From a virus, in the IMG/VR virus record IMGVR_UViG_3300009285_001124, positions 1 to 23,111 of that record: DNA of 23,111 nt; one strand, given 5' to 3'. Within the stretch, counting starts at the first letter, position 1, and every line of letters starts with the position of its first letter. Of the stretch, positions 1-6,343 are shown piece after piece. The position numbers and the translations under genes were made by a program. The notes under the pieces are model-generated. The model made no database searches. It saw only the letters and a program-made list of their open reading frames with translations, and had not been told where the DNA came from.

Positions 1-94
1 CGCCGTCCTGGGACTTCTCGGCGTTCAACAGGGTGAACCAGACGCCGGGACTCTTTCTGAGGGTGGCGGTCCACTGGGAATGCGGATAGATCAT
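1..94 (-). CDS. Truncated small protein, 5' end only
   Basis: An open frame begins with ATG at 94 and stays open to the left edge, giving 31 residues starting MIYPHSQWTATLRKS. Its ATG overlaps the TGA of the upstream gene as ATGA, the junction used throughout this operon, which is the main reason to call it. The product is not recognised and the C-terminal part lies outside the window. Confidence 0.6.
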   Translation of the reverse strand, partial: MIYPHSQWTATLRKSPGVWFTLLNAEKSQDG

Positions 95-684
95 TCGGCA
101 CCATCCGGGTAGAGGTATCCCATGAGCATGTCGGTCTGCTTGACCCTGGCAGCATCCCTGGCAGCAGCCCCGGCAGCAGCCAAGACAGCAGCCCTGGCAG
201 CCCTGGCAGCATCCAAGACAGCATCCCTGACAGCAGCCCTGGCAGCATCCAACTGCTTCGCCGTCGCCTTCCCGTCAGCGAACCGCCGGGCCACTTTGAC
301 CGCCTCCCAACTACGCGGGTCGGGTTCCCTCCCCGCCCTCCGAACCCGCCGCAGGGCACGCTCCGCACAGTCGCAGGCGAACAGCCTCAGCAGCCGCGCA
401 TTCAGTCGGTAGGTGTGGACGATCCGCAGCCGGCAGGTCATGCTCTTGCCGTCACCCCGGAGCGGTTCGTGCTTCGGGCAGGGTTTCACCTCGCAGAGCA
501 GACCCTCGGCCAGCCATTCCAACACGTCCGTGCCCTGGCAGTAGTGGTAGCCGTGCGCGCATTCCCGCAGCTGGGCCGGGTCCAAATGCTTGGTCCACGC
601 CCTCGCCGGATATTTGAACCTTGTCCCGGACACTAGGGACTGCCGTTCCGGGCCGAGCACCTTCCACAGTCGCTCTTCAGTCAT
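91..684 (-). CDS. DUF7666-like phage protein with a C-terminal tetrapeptide repeat tail
   Basis: The 197-residue start at 684 is chosen because AAGGAGGAG lies a few bases upstream; the frame stays open further upstream but would run through the preceding gene. The N-terminal 70 residues (MTEERLWKVLGPERQS, then ECAHGYHYCQGTDVLEWLAEG and CEVKP) resemble, from memory, small phage and bacterial proteins of the DUF7666 type; no biochemical function is known to me. Several Cys and His residues (ECAHGYHYC, CEVKPCPKH) could bind metal. Residues 144-178 are nine [DA]-A-[AV]-[RLG] units, almost certainly one long helix, encoded by a 12-bp tandem repeat. The start overlaps the upstream gene by 8 bases and the stop overlaps the next gene. 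The family call is tentative; the coding call is firm. Confidence 0.75.
   Translation of the reverse strand: MTEERLWKVLGPERQSLVSGTRFKYPARAWTKHLDPAQLRECAHGYHYCQGTDVLEWLAEGLLCEVKPCPKHEPLRGDGKSMTCRLRIVHTYRLNARLLRLFACDCAERALRRVRRAGREPDPRSWEAVKVARRFADGKATAKQLDAARAAVRDAVLDAARAARAAVLAAAGAAARDAARVKQTDMLMGYLYPDGAE
150..253. repeat. 12-bp coding minisatellite, nine units
   Basis: On the plus strand the units read CAGCATCCCTGG, CAGCAGCCCCGG, CAGCAGCCAAGA, CAGCAGCCCTGG, a 9-base CAGCCCTGG, CAGCATCCAAGA, CAGCATCCCTGA, CAGCAGCCCTGG and a final partial CAGCATCCAAC. Read on the minus strand they encode a four-residue unit such as DAAR, AAVR, DAVL or AAVL. All length changes are multiples of three, so the frame is kept. 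Such arrays tend to change copy number by replication slippage. Confidence 0.85.
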
Positions 685-874
685 TGCTCCTCCTTGCCGG
701 ATGCCGGGTCGGCTCCTGCCCGCATGGCCACTCAGCCGCCACATGCCACGGCTTGGCTTCGCAGCGGCCACACACCCATTCGCCGAAGGGCCGCCACCAG
801 TCGTGGGTCCGATAGTTGGTCCGCTTCTCCTCCTCCGTGCCGGGGAACGGGTCGGGAACACCGAGATCAAGCAT
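677..874 (-). CDS. Small Cys/His protein of unknown function
   Basis: The 65-residue product begins MLDLGVPDPFPGTEE. Of two adjacent ATG codons (877 and 874) the second sits at the better distance from GGGGAGG in the upstream gene's end. A longer frame from 922 would overlap the upstream gene by over 50 bases and is less likely. Residues CGRC, then a His and a later Cys (WVCGRCEAKPWHVAAEWPCG), look like a small zinc-binding knuckle; Trp is abundant. It overlaps both neighbours by 8 bases, which suggests coupled translation. The product is not recognised. Confidence 0.65.
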   Translation of the reverse strand: MLDLGVPDPFPGTEEEKRTNYRTHDWWRPFGEWVCGRCEAKPWHVAAEWPCGQEPTRHPARRSND

Positions 875-1139
875 CATGGGCCTCCCCGACAGCAGCACGG
901 AGCAGATCGCGCAACGGGCCACGGCACAGCGCCCGCTGCTTCTCCCCGAACGAGGCCCACTCTCGCGGACCGTACCAACGGACGGCCATCCGTTCTACAG
1001 CCTCATCGAACCAGGCTCCCCCCACATCCAAATGCCCCATGAGGTCGGCGGCGAACTCGGCTGGAATGCCGCCCGGCGTCATGGCCGCCGCAATCATCGC
1101 CTTGGCAATCGTCCGTTCCACTAGTTCTCGCAGCCCCAT
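867..1139 (-). CDS. Small helical protein of unknown function
   Basis: The 90-residue product begins MGLRELVERTIAKAMIAA. A strong GGAGGTGA ribosome-binding sequence precedes the ATG, and the start overlaps the preceding stop as TGATG. Composition suggests mostly helix, with an Arg-rich C-terminal half (RWYGPREWASFGEKQR). It lies in a run of small genes at the distal end of the late transcript. I do not recognise a family. The strong start signal and tight packing make it a real gene rather than a chance frame. Confidence 0.7.
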   Translation of the reverse strand: MGLRELVERTIAKAMIAAAMTPGGIPAEFAADLMGHLDVGGAWFDEAVERMAVRWYGPREWASFGEKQRALCRGPLRDLLRAAVGEAHDA

Positions 1140-1348
1140 CACTTCACCTCCGGCATGATGCCGATGACGGTTTCCGGCGCGGCCACCGCCCGCAGCACCG
1201 CCAGCGCGAACGCGTGCGCCAACTCCGAATCGGCGCCGAAATGGATCGTGACCTGACCGCCTTTGCCGTCGTACACGTTCAGCCACTGGTACAGGTTGCC
1301 CCGGTCTAGGAGCACCGTTTTCGGATTGTGCAGACCCGCAGTCATCAT
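1139..1348 (-). CDS. Small hypothetical protein
   Basis: The 69-residue product begins MMTAGLHNPKTVLLDRGN. The sequence AGGAGG lies seven bases before the ATG at 1348, so initiation is probably independent of the gene upstream, from which it is separated by 110 bases. The pattern QVTIHFGADSELAHAFALAVLRAV suggests a beta strand followed by an amphipathic helix. Its stop overlaps the next start (TGATG). It is the first gene of the distal small-gene group. No family is recognised. Confidence 0.7.
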   Translation of the reverse strand: MMTAGLHNPKTVLLDRGNLYQWLNVYDGKGGQVTIHFGADSELAHAFALAVLRAVAAPETVIGIMPEVK

Positions 1349-1458
1349 CGCTTATCCTCCTCGGCTGGTCTTACCCTGCAATCATCCGCCTGTCCAGGCC
1401 GGAAAGATAGAGTCTTTAGTCCCGGAAGGTTGGGACTTTGAAGAACCGGCGGTCTTGC
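1349..1458. other. Intergenic gap with two short inverted repeats
   Basis: This 110-base gap is the longest on the minus-strand transcript. TGCTC-AGCC-GAGCA (1456-1469) spans the stop codon of the phosphoesterase gene, and AGTCCC (1418-1423) pairs with GGGACT (1432-1437) around an 8-base loop. Neither is followed by a clear T-run, so I do not call a terminator. No convincing promoter is seen. The last bases contain the AGGAGG ribosome-binding site of the 69-residue gene. Confidence 0.5.
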
Positions 1459-3528
1459 TCAGCCGAGCAGGACGCGGTACTCGGCGGTTATGCCATTGTC
1501 CGGATGGACGAACAGCAAGCTCTGCGCCGGGGTGGTCGCGGCGGCGATAGTCTCACGGCTGAACGGATCGTAGGTCTGCAAGGTGCCGCACACCCGCAGG
1601 GTCATCGTCCCAATCTCGATGGATGAGGTGCGATGCCAGTGCCCGCAGTTGTGAACGATGATGCCATCAGCAACGAACGACTCGTCTTCCACCACCGTCA
1701 GGTTATATACGGAGACGGTCGGCCCCTTCTCCGCCTTCTTGACCCGAGAGGCGTTGGCTCCCTCCAAGACGAACGTGCCGGGATAGCGGGCGGGAGTCTC
1801 CATGAACTGTAGGCGCCAACGATCCCGTTGGGCCACGGGCCTGCCCATAATGGAGTGTTCCCTACCCGCCCTCTTTTCGAAGTGGAGGTTTACTCGCCAG
1901 CCGAGGGTCTGCGCGAGGATCTTCAAGCCGACAGCGAGAGGACGGCTTACCGTTGAGCAGGTCCACGCATACTGCTGGTCCCGGTGTCCGTCTGCGTCCA
2001 AGTAGCCTTCGATGAAACGCCTGCGCCACTCCCTGGGACATCCGAGTAGCCAGCCGGGTAGGGTCTTGCCGTGGGCGTATTTGCCAAACTGCCCCTCAAG
2101 CCAGGCCGCCAGGTCTTTCCCATTGATGCCGACCTGCGGGGAGGGTCCGGCCGTTACGGTATGGGGACCGAAGCCCATCTCGTCTAGCTTCTGTCCGAGG
2201 ATCGGGGCCTGTTCCTGGGAGCAGGCGATGAAGACCCTGTTTTGTCCGCAGTAGCCATCCCCCACCCACCGACCGGCCAGATACATGAGATCTTCCGTCA
2301 CATCGAAGCGCCGGCACCTCTTGTCTGTCCAGGATGGAGGAATCACGGGTACGGGGTCTGTCCGATTTGGCGACAGCCAGAATGTCCCGACCGCATCTTT
2401 CGCCTTGCGCCACTTCGGCTCTGCAAACCTTCCTGGGGTGCCGAGGCGTTTCCTCGTCAGGATGGGGTGCTCGGGCGTGCAGGTAAAAGAGGGATGTCCT
2501 TGCCCGATCAGGGTCACGGTCGCCGCGTCGCGGGTCTTCACATCTAGTACTGGACGCCAGCGGCCAAGATGCGTCAGAACCAGATCGCCGCACTTAACCT
2601 GCTCGATGGGAATTACGCCTTTCGCCGTCACAACCGTGGTTCCGGCGGGGAAGCACGCCAAATCGTCGAACGGGGGGATCTGCCCGGCCGTGCTCATGTC
2701 CCGCCAGGCCATCGCCTTCTTCCAAAACTGATACCAGGGGAGACCGCCGTAGCCGCCGCCGCGGAACAGGTCCCCGTGCGTCAAAAGGCAGCCGTAGGAA
2801 CCGACTGTGTCGACGACGATGCGGCCGGTTTCGCCCGGCTGATCGGCGCGGGCGATCTGCCAGGTCACCCGCGGTTCCCTCGTCCTCTCTTGGGCGATCA
2901 GGTAGGCGATCCGGTCGGCGTTCGTGTCCGGCGAGTAGGGCATCGCCTTGCCGCCGATGCGTCCATGATTGCCGGGCAGGCACACCACATGCACCCGGTC
3001 GAAGCCGCCCGCCAGCCGCAGGGCAAGATCAGAGAGTAGGCGTCCGACACCGAAAGACTGCTCGACCAGGGAGGCGTCGATCTCGTGTTCCTGCCCGGAG
3101 AAGATCTGCTCCCCGCCGACCAGATCCCCTAAAACCCAGAGGCGCACCGCGCGGACAGGATGGTCGGCCCGCTGGATCTCCGCCAAAGACAGGATCTTGT
3201 CGGCGTACCGTCCCACCCGGGTCTCGCAGACCTCCCGGCTGTAGTCGGGGGTGACCGCCCCGTAATGCCAGTCCGAACACATGGCCACACAGGTCTCTTC
3301 GGTGCGGGTGCGGGGATCCCTGGTCGGTTTGGGGATGGCCGGTTTCTCCCATGAGGAGAAGGCGGCGCGGGCAGCCAGCATGATCGTCTCCTCCAGACGG
3401 ATCCGCTGCTCCCGCTCCCGGGCCAGCGTTTTGGACAGTCGGCGCACCTCGGAGCGTAGATCCTGTTTGGTGGCTTCCTCCTCGGCGGCCTTCTGGGCGG
3501 CGAAGGCCGCTATATCATCGGAGGGCAT
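1459..3528 (-). CDS. Calcineurin-like metallophosphoesterase containing a LAGLIDADG intein
   Basis: The 689-residue precursor starts at the ATG at 3528, eight bases after GAGGA; an in-frame ATG at 3555 is possible but lacks a better site. Residues 5-55 look like a coiled coil. The phosphoesterase signature is complete: SDWHYG (Asp86, His88), GDLVGG (Asp135), GNHGRIGG (Asn187, His188), LLTHGD (His251) and, after the intein, CGHWH (His630, His632). These ligands define dinuclear-metal nucleases and phosphatases of the Mre11/SbcD-like superfamily, so a DNA nuclease or end-processing role is plausible but unproven. The intein occupies residues 292-627, between FDDLA and CGHWH; splicing would restore an uninterrupted enzyme of 353 residues. 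The gene overlaps the preceding 67-residue gene by 14 bases. Domain calls are firm; the substrate is unknown. Confidence 0.93.
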   Translation of the reverse strand: MPSDDIAAFAAQKAAEEEATKQDLRSEVRRLSKTLAREREQRIRLEETIMLAARAAFSSWEKPAIPKPTRDPRTRTEETCVAMCSDWHYGAVTPDYSREVCETRVGRYADKILSLAEIQRADHPVRAVRLWVLGDLVGGEQIFSGQEHEIDASLVEQSFGVGRLLSDLALRLAGGFDRVHVVCLPGNHGRIGGKAMPYSPDTNADRIAYLIAQERTREPRVTWQIARADQPGETGRIVVDTVGSYGCLLTHGDLFRGGGYGGLPWYQFWKKAMAWRDMSTAGQIPPFDDLACFPAGTTVVTAKGVIPIEQVKCGDLVLTHLGRWRPVLDVKTRDAATVTLIGQGHPSFTCTPEHPILTRKRLGTPGRFAEPKWRKAKDAVGTFWLSPNRTDPVPVIPPSWTDKRCRRFDVTEDLMYLAGRWVGDGYCGQNRVFIACSQEQAPILGQKLDEMGFGPHTVTAGPSPQVGINGKDLAAWLEGQFGKYAHGKTLPGWLLGCPREWRRRFIEGYLDADGHRDQQYAWTCSTVSRPLAVGLKILAQTLGWRVNLHFEKRAGREHSIMGRPVAQRDRWRLQFMETPARYPGTFVLEGANASRVKKAEKGPTVSVYNLTVVEDESFVADGIIVHNCGHWHRTSSIEIGTMTLRVCGTLQTYDPFSRETIAAATTPAQSLLFVHPDNGITAEYRVLLG
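1648..2655 (-). mobile_element. Intein with two-motif LAGLIDADG homing endonuclease
   Basis: The element is 336 codons, from Cys292 to Asn627 of the precursor. The N-terminal splicing block begins CFPAGTTVVTAKGVIPIEQV. The TxxH motif of block B is TPEH (residues 351-354). The endonuclease motifs are LAGRWVGDG (417-425) and IEGYLDADG (506-514), each keeping the acidic residue that binds catalytic metal. The C-terminal block ends SFVADGIIVHN followed by Cys628 as the +1 nucleophile. All residues expected for class 1 splicing (Cys1, TxxH, His-Asn, Cys+1) are present, so both splicing and homing look intact. The element sits in frame with no other disruption of the host gene. Confidence 0.93.
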
Positions 3529-3718
3529 TGCGTAATTCCTCGGCGGTGACCTCAACGCCGTGCAGGGCGAGCCATTCGGTGATTTGCGGCCAGGTCAGGC
3601 CAAGCTGGCGGCCTTTGTTCGCCTGCTCCCAAAGTCCCGCCGTTTTGAGCCGTTGGGCGGGTGAGGGCCGTGCGTGTTGGGCGGCCCAGTCGTCGATGGT
3701 CGGCGTGTCTCCGGTCAC
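3515..3718 (-). CDS. Small helix-turn-helix-like protein
   Basis: The 67-residue product is read from a GTG at 3718, four bases after AGGAGG (minus strand; complement 3723-3728). An ATG at 3781 is an alternative but would overlap the DUF1353 gene. The C-terminal half (GLTWPQITEWLALHG, then VTAEELRNAL) has the helix-turn-helix look of small DNA-binding proteins. Its 3' end overlaps the phosphoesterase start by 14 bases, suggesting coupled synthesis and perhaps partnership. The DNA-binding role is inference. Confidence 0.65.
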   Translation of the reverse strand: MTGDTPTIDDWAAQHARPSPAQRLKTAGLWEQANKGRQLGLTWPQITEWLALHGVEVTAEELRNALR

Positions 3719-3746
3719 GTCGCCTCCTCTCTCCACGGGAAGCGTA

Positions 3747-4187
3747 CTATACGCCGGCCCGTTCTGCCAGCATACCGACACGGTCCCGGCGCCAGCAGGC
3801 CCATCCGGCGACCCGGACAGCGGCCCAGCCGACCCAGCGTTTCCAGCCGGCCCAGCCGGTCACACCCTCAAGCTTCATCAGATTGCGGAACAGCCAGTCG
3901 ACCTTCCGGCGGGTGAACGGTGCGGGGAGCCCGTCGACCCAGCCCGCATTCTGGTACAGATGATCGTGCGCCAGGGCACCTACCGCGCCCAAATCCTCGG
4001 TACCGACCAGCGAGCGGACCAGATGGGGGACCGACGCGAGGTCGGTGAGGAACAGGGCGGGGATCATGATCGTGTACCCGTCGGCGGGGACCGCGTAGTC
4101 GCATTCCAGCCGCCACAGGCCGGGTTCGATGGGGCACATGAGCGGCGGGTCCGGGAACTGGCGGAAACCGCATTCGCCTATGCTCAT
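3747..4187 (-). CDS. DUF1353-family protein with Trp-rich C-terminus
   Basis: The 146-residue product starts at the ATG overlapping the endolysin stop (ATGA). Residues 48-54 (TDLASVP) and 73-78 (AHDHLY) match the conserved T-D-xAS-P and HD-LY elements of DUF1353, a family common near phage lysis genes whose function is unknown. The C-terminal segment 111-132 carries six tryptophans, four spaced every three residues (112, 115, 118, 121), mixed with Arg and Lys. This looks like a membrane-interface helix. Position directly after the endolysin suggests a lysis-related or envelope role, but this is inference. Confidence 0.8.
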   Translation of the reverse strand: MSIGECGFRQFPDPPLMCPIEPGLWRLECDYAVPADGYTIMIPALFLTDLASVPHLVRSLVGTEDLGAVGALAHDHLYQNAGWVDGLPAPFTRRKVDWLFRNLMKLEGVTGWAGWKRWVGWAAVRVAGWACWRRDRVGMLAERAGV

Positions 4188-5398
4188 TGTTCCGCCAACT
4201 GCTTCTCCGCCCATTCCAGGCATCCGTCCACGCCGGCCCACGCCCCCGACCAGTGTTTCCAACCGTTCGGTGTGTGGTAGACGAGCCAGGCGGCGGCGGC
4301 GATGTTCGCTTCCGGGTCGAAGATCGACGCGCCAGGGAACCCTGCCGCAGTAGCACGCTCCGGCCAGTAGCGGGGGAGATGCTGGAACAAGCCTTTCGCT
4401 TTCCACTCGTCCGCGGTGGCTTCGGTCCATCCGGCGGGTTTGACCGTCCACTTCTTCCGGGAGATAGCGTTCGGATCACCGACGGATTCGCAGCGGATCA
4501 GCCCCAGCGCCTTCTTCACATCTTCTGGCTTGAAGTGCTTGGCGACGAGGGGACGCCACCGTTCGGTCGCCGCTCCCCAGCGGGACGCCTCAGCTTTTGG
4601 GAGGGCCGCCTCGACCGTGGTGAGCCGCCGTTCAAGCCGTCCGATCCTCTGCGCTGCGGCGGCCTGCGCCTCCTCTGCGGCCTTGAGCCGAGCCATGATC
4701 CTGAGCCGCCACGGCCTGCCCCCCGGTGCCGGTTCGTCCAGGATCGCCTTAGCCATCCGGGTCAACTTCGCAACGTCCAACGCGCCGGGGTCCCAGTGGT
4801 CGTTGCCGGGGACATGCTGATGCCCGCACAGGAACGGGACGCCGGGCCGGCCGTTGATGCCGTCCCGCCATTCCGCCCAGGACATGCGGTAGGGGGTGGT
4901 GAAGCCCCAGGAGCCGGATGCGGACCACTTGTTCGGCCAGTTGTCGAGGGCGGGCCGCAGTTCGGGCACCGCGGTTACCACGTCGGCGAGCCATCCGGCC
5001 GCGAGGCCGTACATGCCGTCGGACCATTTGGGCGGGGTGGCGGCCATGCTGACGATTTCGACCTGGACGCAGTGGGAGCCGCGATGGTTGGTTTCCGGGT
5101 CGCCGCTGCGGTGGAGCAGGGCGTAGGAGGTGAGGTTCAGGTCACAATGCTGATGCTTGACCTGTTCGCCCGGCTTCAACGTGACGGTCCCGGCCGGGGT
5201 CCAGTACGATTTGGCGGGGAGGGAGTGCGGGTCGCCCGCCAGGCCGAGCGTGAAATGCGGCGGGTAGGGGTAGTCGTAGAGGCGTAGCCCTTCGGTGGTG
5301 TGGATGACGATACGGCCGGGGCTTCCGCCGCCGCGTGGGGCCTCCCCGGTGCGTTTGGTGGAGACGACGATCTTCTCATAGCCGGGCAGCCACATCAT
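4184..5398 (-). CDS. Endolysin: N-acetylmuramoyl-L-alanine amidase plus lytic-transglycosylase-like domain
   Basis: The 404-residue protein has two predicted catalytic domains. Residues about 25-215 form an Amidase_2/PGRP-type domain that would cut the bond between muramic acid and L-alanine. It has GRIVIHTTEG with zinc ligand His33, and CGHQHVPGNDHWDPG (191-205) supplying further His and the Asp-Pro-Gly typical of the last ligand. Residues 230-265 look like a coiled-coil linker. Residues about 285-390 resemble a soluble lytic transglycosylase: GLIRCESVGDPNAIS places Glu304 as the likely catalytic acid, and GLFQHLPRYW matches the GLMQ-type motif. No signal peptide is seen, so export by a holin is expected. 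Two adjacent ATG codons begin the gene, the first overlapping the upstream TGA (ATGA). It follows the holin candidate. Confidence 0.93.
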   Translation of the reverse strand: MMWLPGYEKIVVSTKRTGEAPRGGGSPGRIVIHTTEGLRLYDYPYPPHFTLGLAGDPHSLPAKSYWTPAGTVTLKPGEQVKHQHCDLNLTSYALLHRSGDPETNHRGSHCVQVEIVSMAATPPKWSDGMYGLAAGWLADVVTAVPELRPALDNWPNKWSASGSWGFTTPYRMSWAEWRDGINGRPGVPFLCGHQHVPGNDHWDPGALDVAKLTRMAKAILDEPAPGGRPWRLRIMARLKAAEEAQAAAAQRIGRLERRLTTVEAALPKAEASRWGAATERWRPLVAKHFKPEDVKKALGLIRCESVGDPNAISRKKWTVKPAGWTEATADEWKAKGLFQHLPRYWPERATAAGFPGASIFDPEANIAAAAWLVYHTPNGWKHWSGAWAGVDGCLEWAEKQLAEQ

Positions 5399-5532
5399 CG
5401 CCCCCTCAGTTCATGCAGGATTTCCAGCAGGGCCCGCCTCACCGCTTCTTTGAACGGGGGACGATGTACCGGGCACTCCCGGGTCGAATAGTAGAAGTGT
5501 CCGCATTCCGCACAGTAGTAGCCCCAGTTCAT
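5395..5532 (-). CDS. 45-residue zinc-finger-like protein
   Basis: The product begins MNWGYYCAECGHFYYS. The start overlaps the holin candidate's stop as TGATG and the stop overlaps the endolysin start as ATGA, so it is embedded in the lysis cassette. CAEC, followed ten residues later by CPVH, forms a Cx2C-x10-Cx2H arrangement suited to binding one zinc ion. The C-terminal 20 residues look like a charged amphipathic helix (FKEAVRRALLEILHEL). Function is unknown. Confidence 0.75.
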   Translation of the reverse strand: MNWGYYCAECGHFYYSTRECPVHRPPFKEAVRRALLEILHELRGR

Positions 5533-5849
5533 CAGAGTAGCACCCGGAGGGCTTCGCCGGCGGCGGTGATGAACACGACCAGGCCACTGATCCACGCTTT
5601 CTGCTGCCGCGACCAGGAGACTTTCACGCCGCCGTTGGATAGCAGGGCTTCGATGCGTTGCAGCCGGTGAATGCCGCCGTCGGGGTTGCGGCCCCCGCCC
5701 GCAAACTCGGTTTTCCGGGTTCCGAGCCAGCCGTCCGCGAGTTCACTAATGCACAGGCTGTTGCGTTCGGAGGTGCGTTCCAGCAGGCAGAGCCGCTCGC
5801 TCGTGGTCGTCTCCAAGTGGATGACCCTTTCCGTAAGTGTTGGTGTCAT
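5532..5849 (-). CDS. Holin candidate with one C-terminal membrane segment
   Basis: The 105-residue protein begins MTPTLTERVIHLETTTS, has a helical, probably coiled-coil N-terminal half, and ends with a single hydrophobic stretch (WISGLVVFITAAGEALRVLL) preceded by a basic patch (SRQQKAW). The small size, single transmembrane helix and position between tail genes and endolysin fit holins or holin-like membrane proteins. No specific holin family is recognised. Start and stop overlap both neighbours by the usual stop/start junctions. The membrane segment is clear; the holin role is positional inference. Confidence 0.7.
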   Translation of the reverse strand: MTPTLTERVIHLETTTSERLCLLERTSERNSLCISELADGWLGTRKTEFAGGGRNPDGGIHRLQRIEALLSNGGVKVSWSRQQKAWISGLVVFITAAGEALRVLL

Positions 5850-6343
5850 GTTGCCGCCCGGTAGATGAGTTGGCCGCGTATCCGGTCACCGTAGCCCCAT
5901 GCCGCCGGCGACGCGTGGGTGACCACACCGTCCGCCGTCTTCGCATTCCACAGCAGCTTCACCGTGGCCGCGGCGGTGGAGGAGGAGTAGTGGATGATGG
6001 TCCAGGCGTCGTAGGCGGAGATGTCGTGGAGGATGCCGGAGCCGCAGCGTAGATTGTTGTTCATGTTGCCGTTGACTGGTAGGGATACCGTGTAGTCGCC
6101 GGAGCCGGCGGTGGAGCCGAGCAGGAACGTGTAGGCGCAGAAGACCAGGTTGCCGACCCGCAGGTAGTGGCCGGCGTAGCCGGCGGGGACCGGGTTAGTC
6201 ACAGACGCGGTGAGGGCGGGCGAGTATGCGGCCCAGCCGGTGTGATCCCCGGCCGCGTTCAGATTGTCGCGGATCTGGGCGTTGAACAGGGCCGCGTCGG
6301 GAACCTGCCCGGTGGTGAAGGTCGTAGGGTTAGCCCAGGCCAT
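5846..6343 (-). CDS. Fibre-like minor tail protein, paralogue 3 of 3
   Basis: The 165-residue product begins MAWANPTTFTTGQVPDAA. The N-terminal pattern W-x-P-TT-x-TGQ, then IRDNLNAAGDHTGW and SPAL, is shared with the two genes upstream. In many phage tail-fibre and minor tail proteins a similar 'TGQ..T..dlN..iRDNL' segment precedes a beta-rich domain. The remaining 120 residues are beta-rich (GNLVFCAYTFLLGS, GDYTVSLPVNG), consistent with a small trimeric or jelly-roll tip domain. It starts at a TAATG overlap. A receptor-contact role is inferred from position after the hub gene. Confidence 0.8.
   Translation of the reverse strand: MAWANPTTFTTGQVPDAALFNAQIRDNLNAAGDHTGWAAYSPALTASVTNPVPAGYAGHYLRVGNLVFCAYTFLLGSTAGSGDYTVSLPVNGNMNNNLRCGSGILHDISAYDAWTIIHYSSSTAAATVKLLWNAKTADGVVTHASPAAWGYGDRIRGQLIYRAAT

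Noticed and set aside
150-253. CRISPR-like direct repeats
   Set aside because: The 12-base units are contiguous without spacers and lie in frame inside a gene.
1418-1437. Rho-independent terminator
   Set aside because: The stem is followed by only three T on the plus strand and by no T-run on the minus strand.
3528-4280. 250-codon plus-strand frame
   Set aside because: Antisense to the DUF1353 and 67-residue genes; no motifs or suitable start signal.
4187-5287. 366-codon plus-strand open frame
   Set aside because: It is antisense to the endolysin, whose catalytic motifs are clear; its translation is Arg/Pro/Gly-rich without motifs, as expected for antisense of GC-rich coding DNA.
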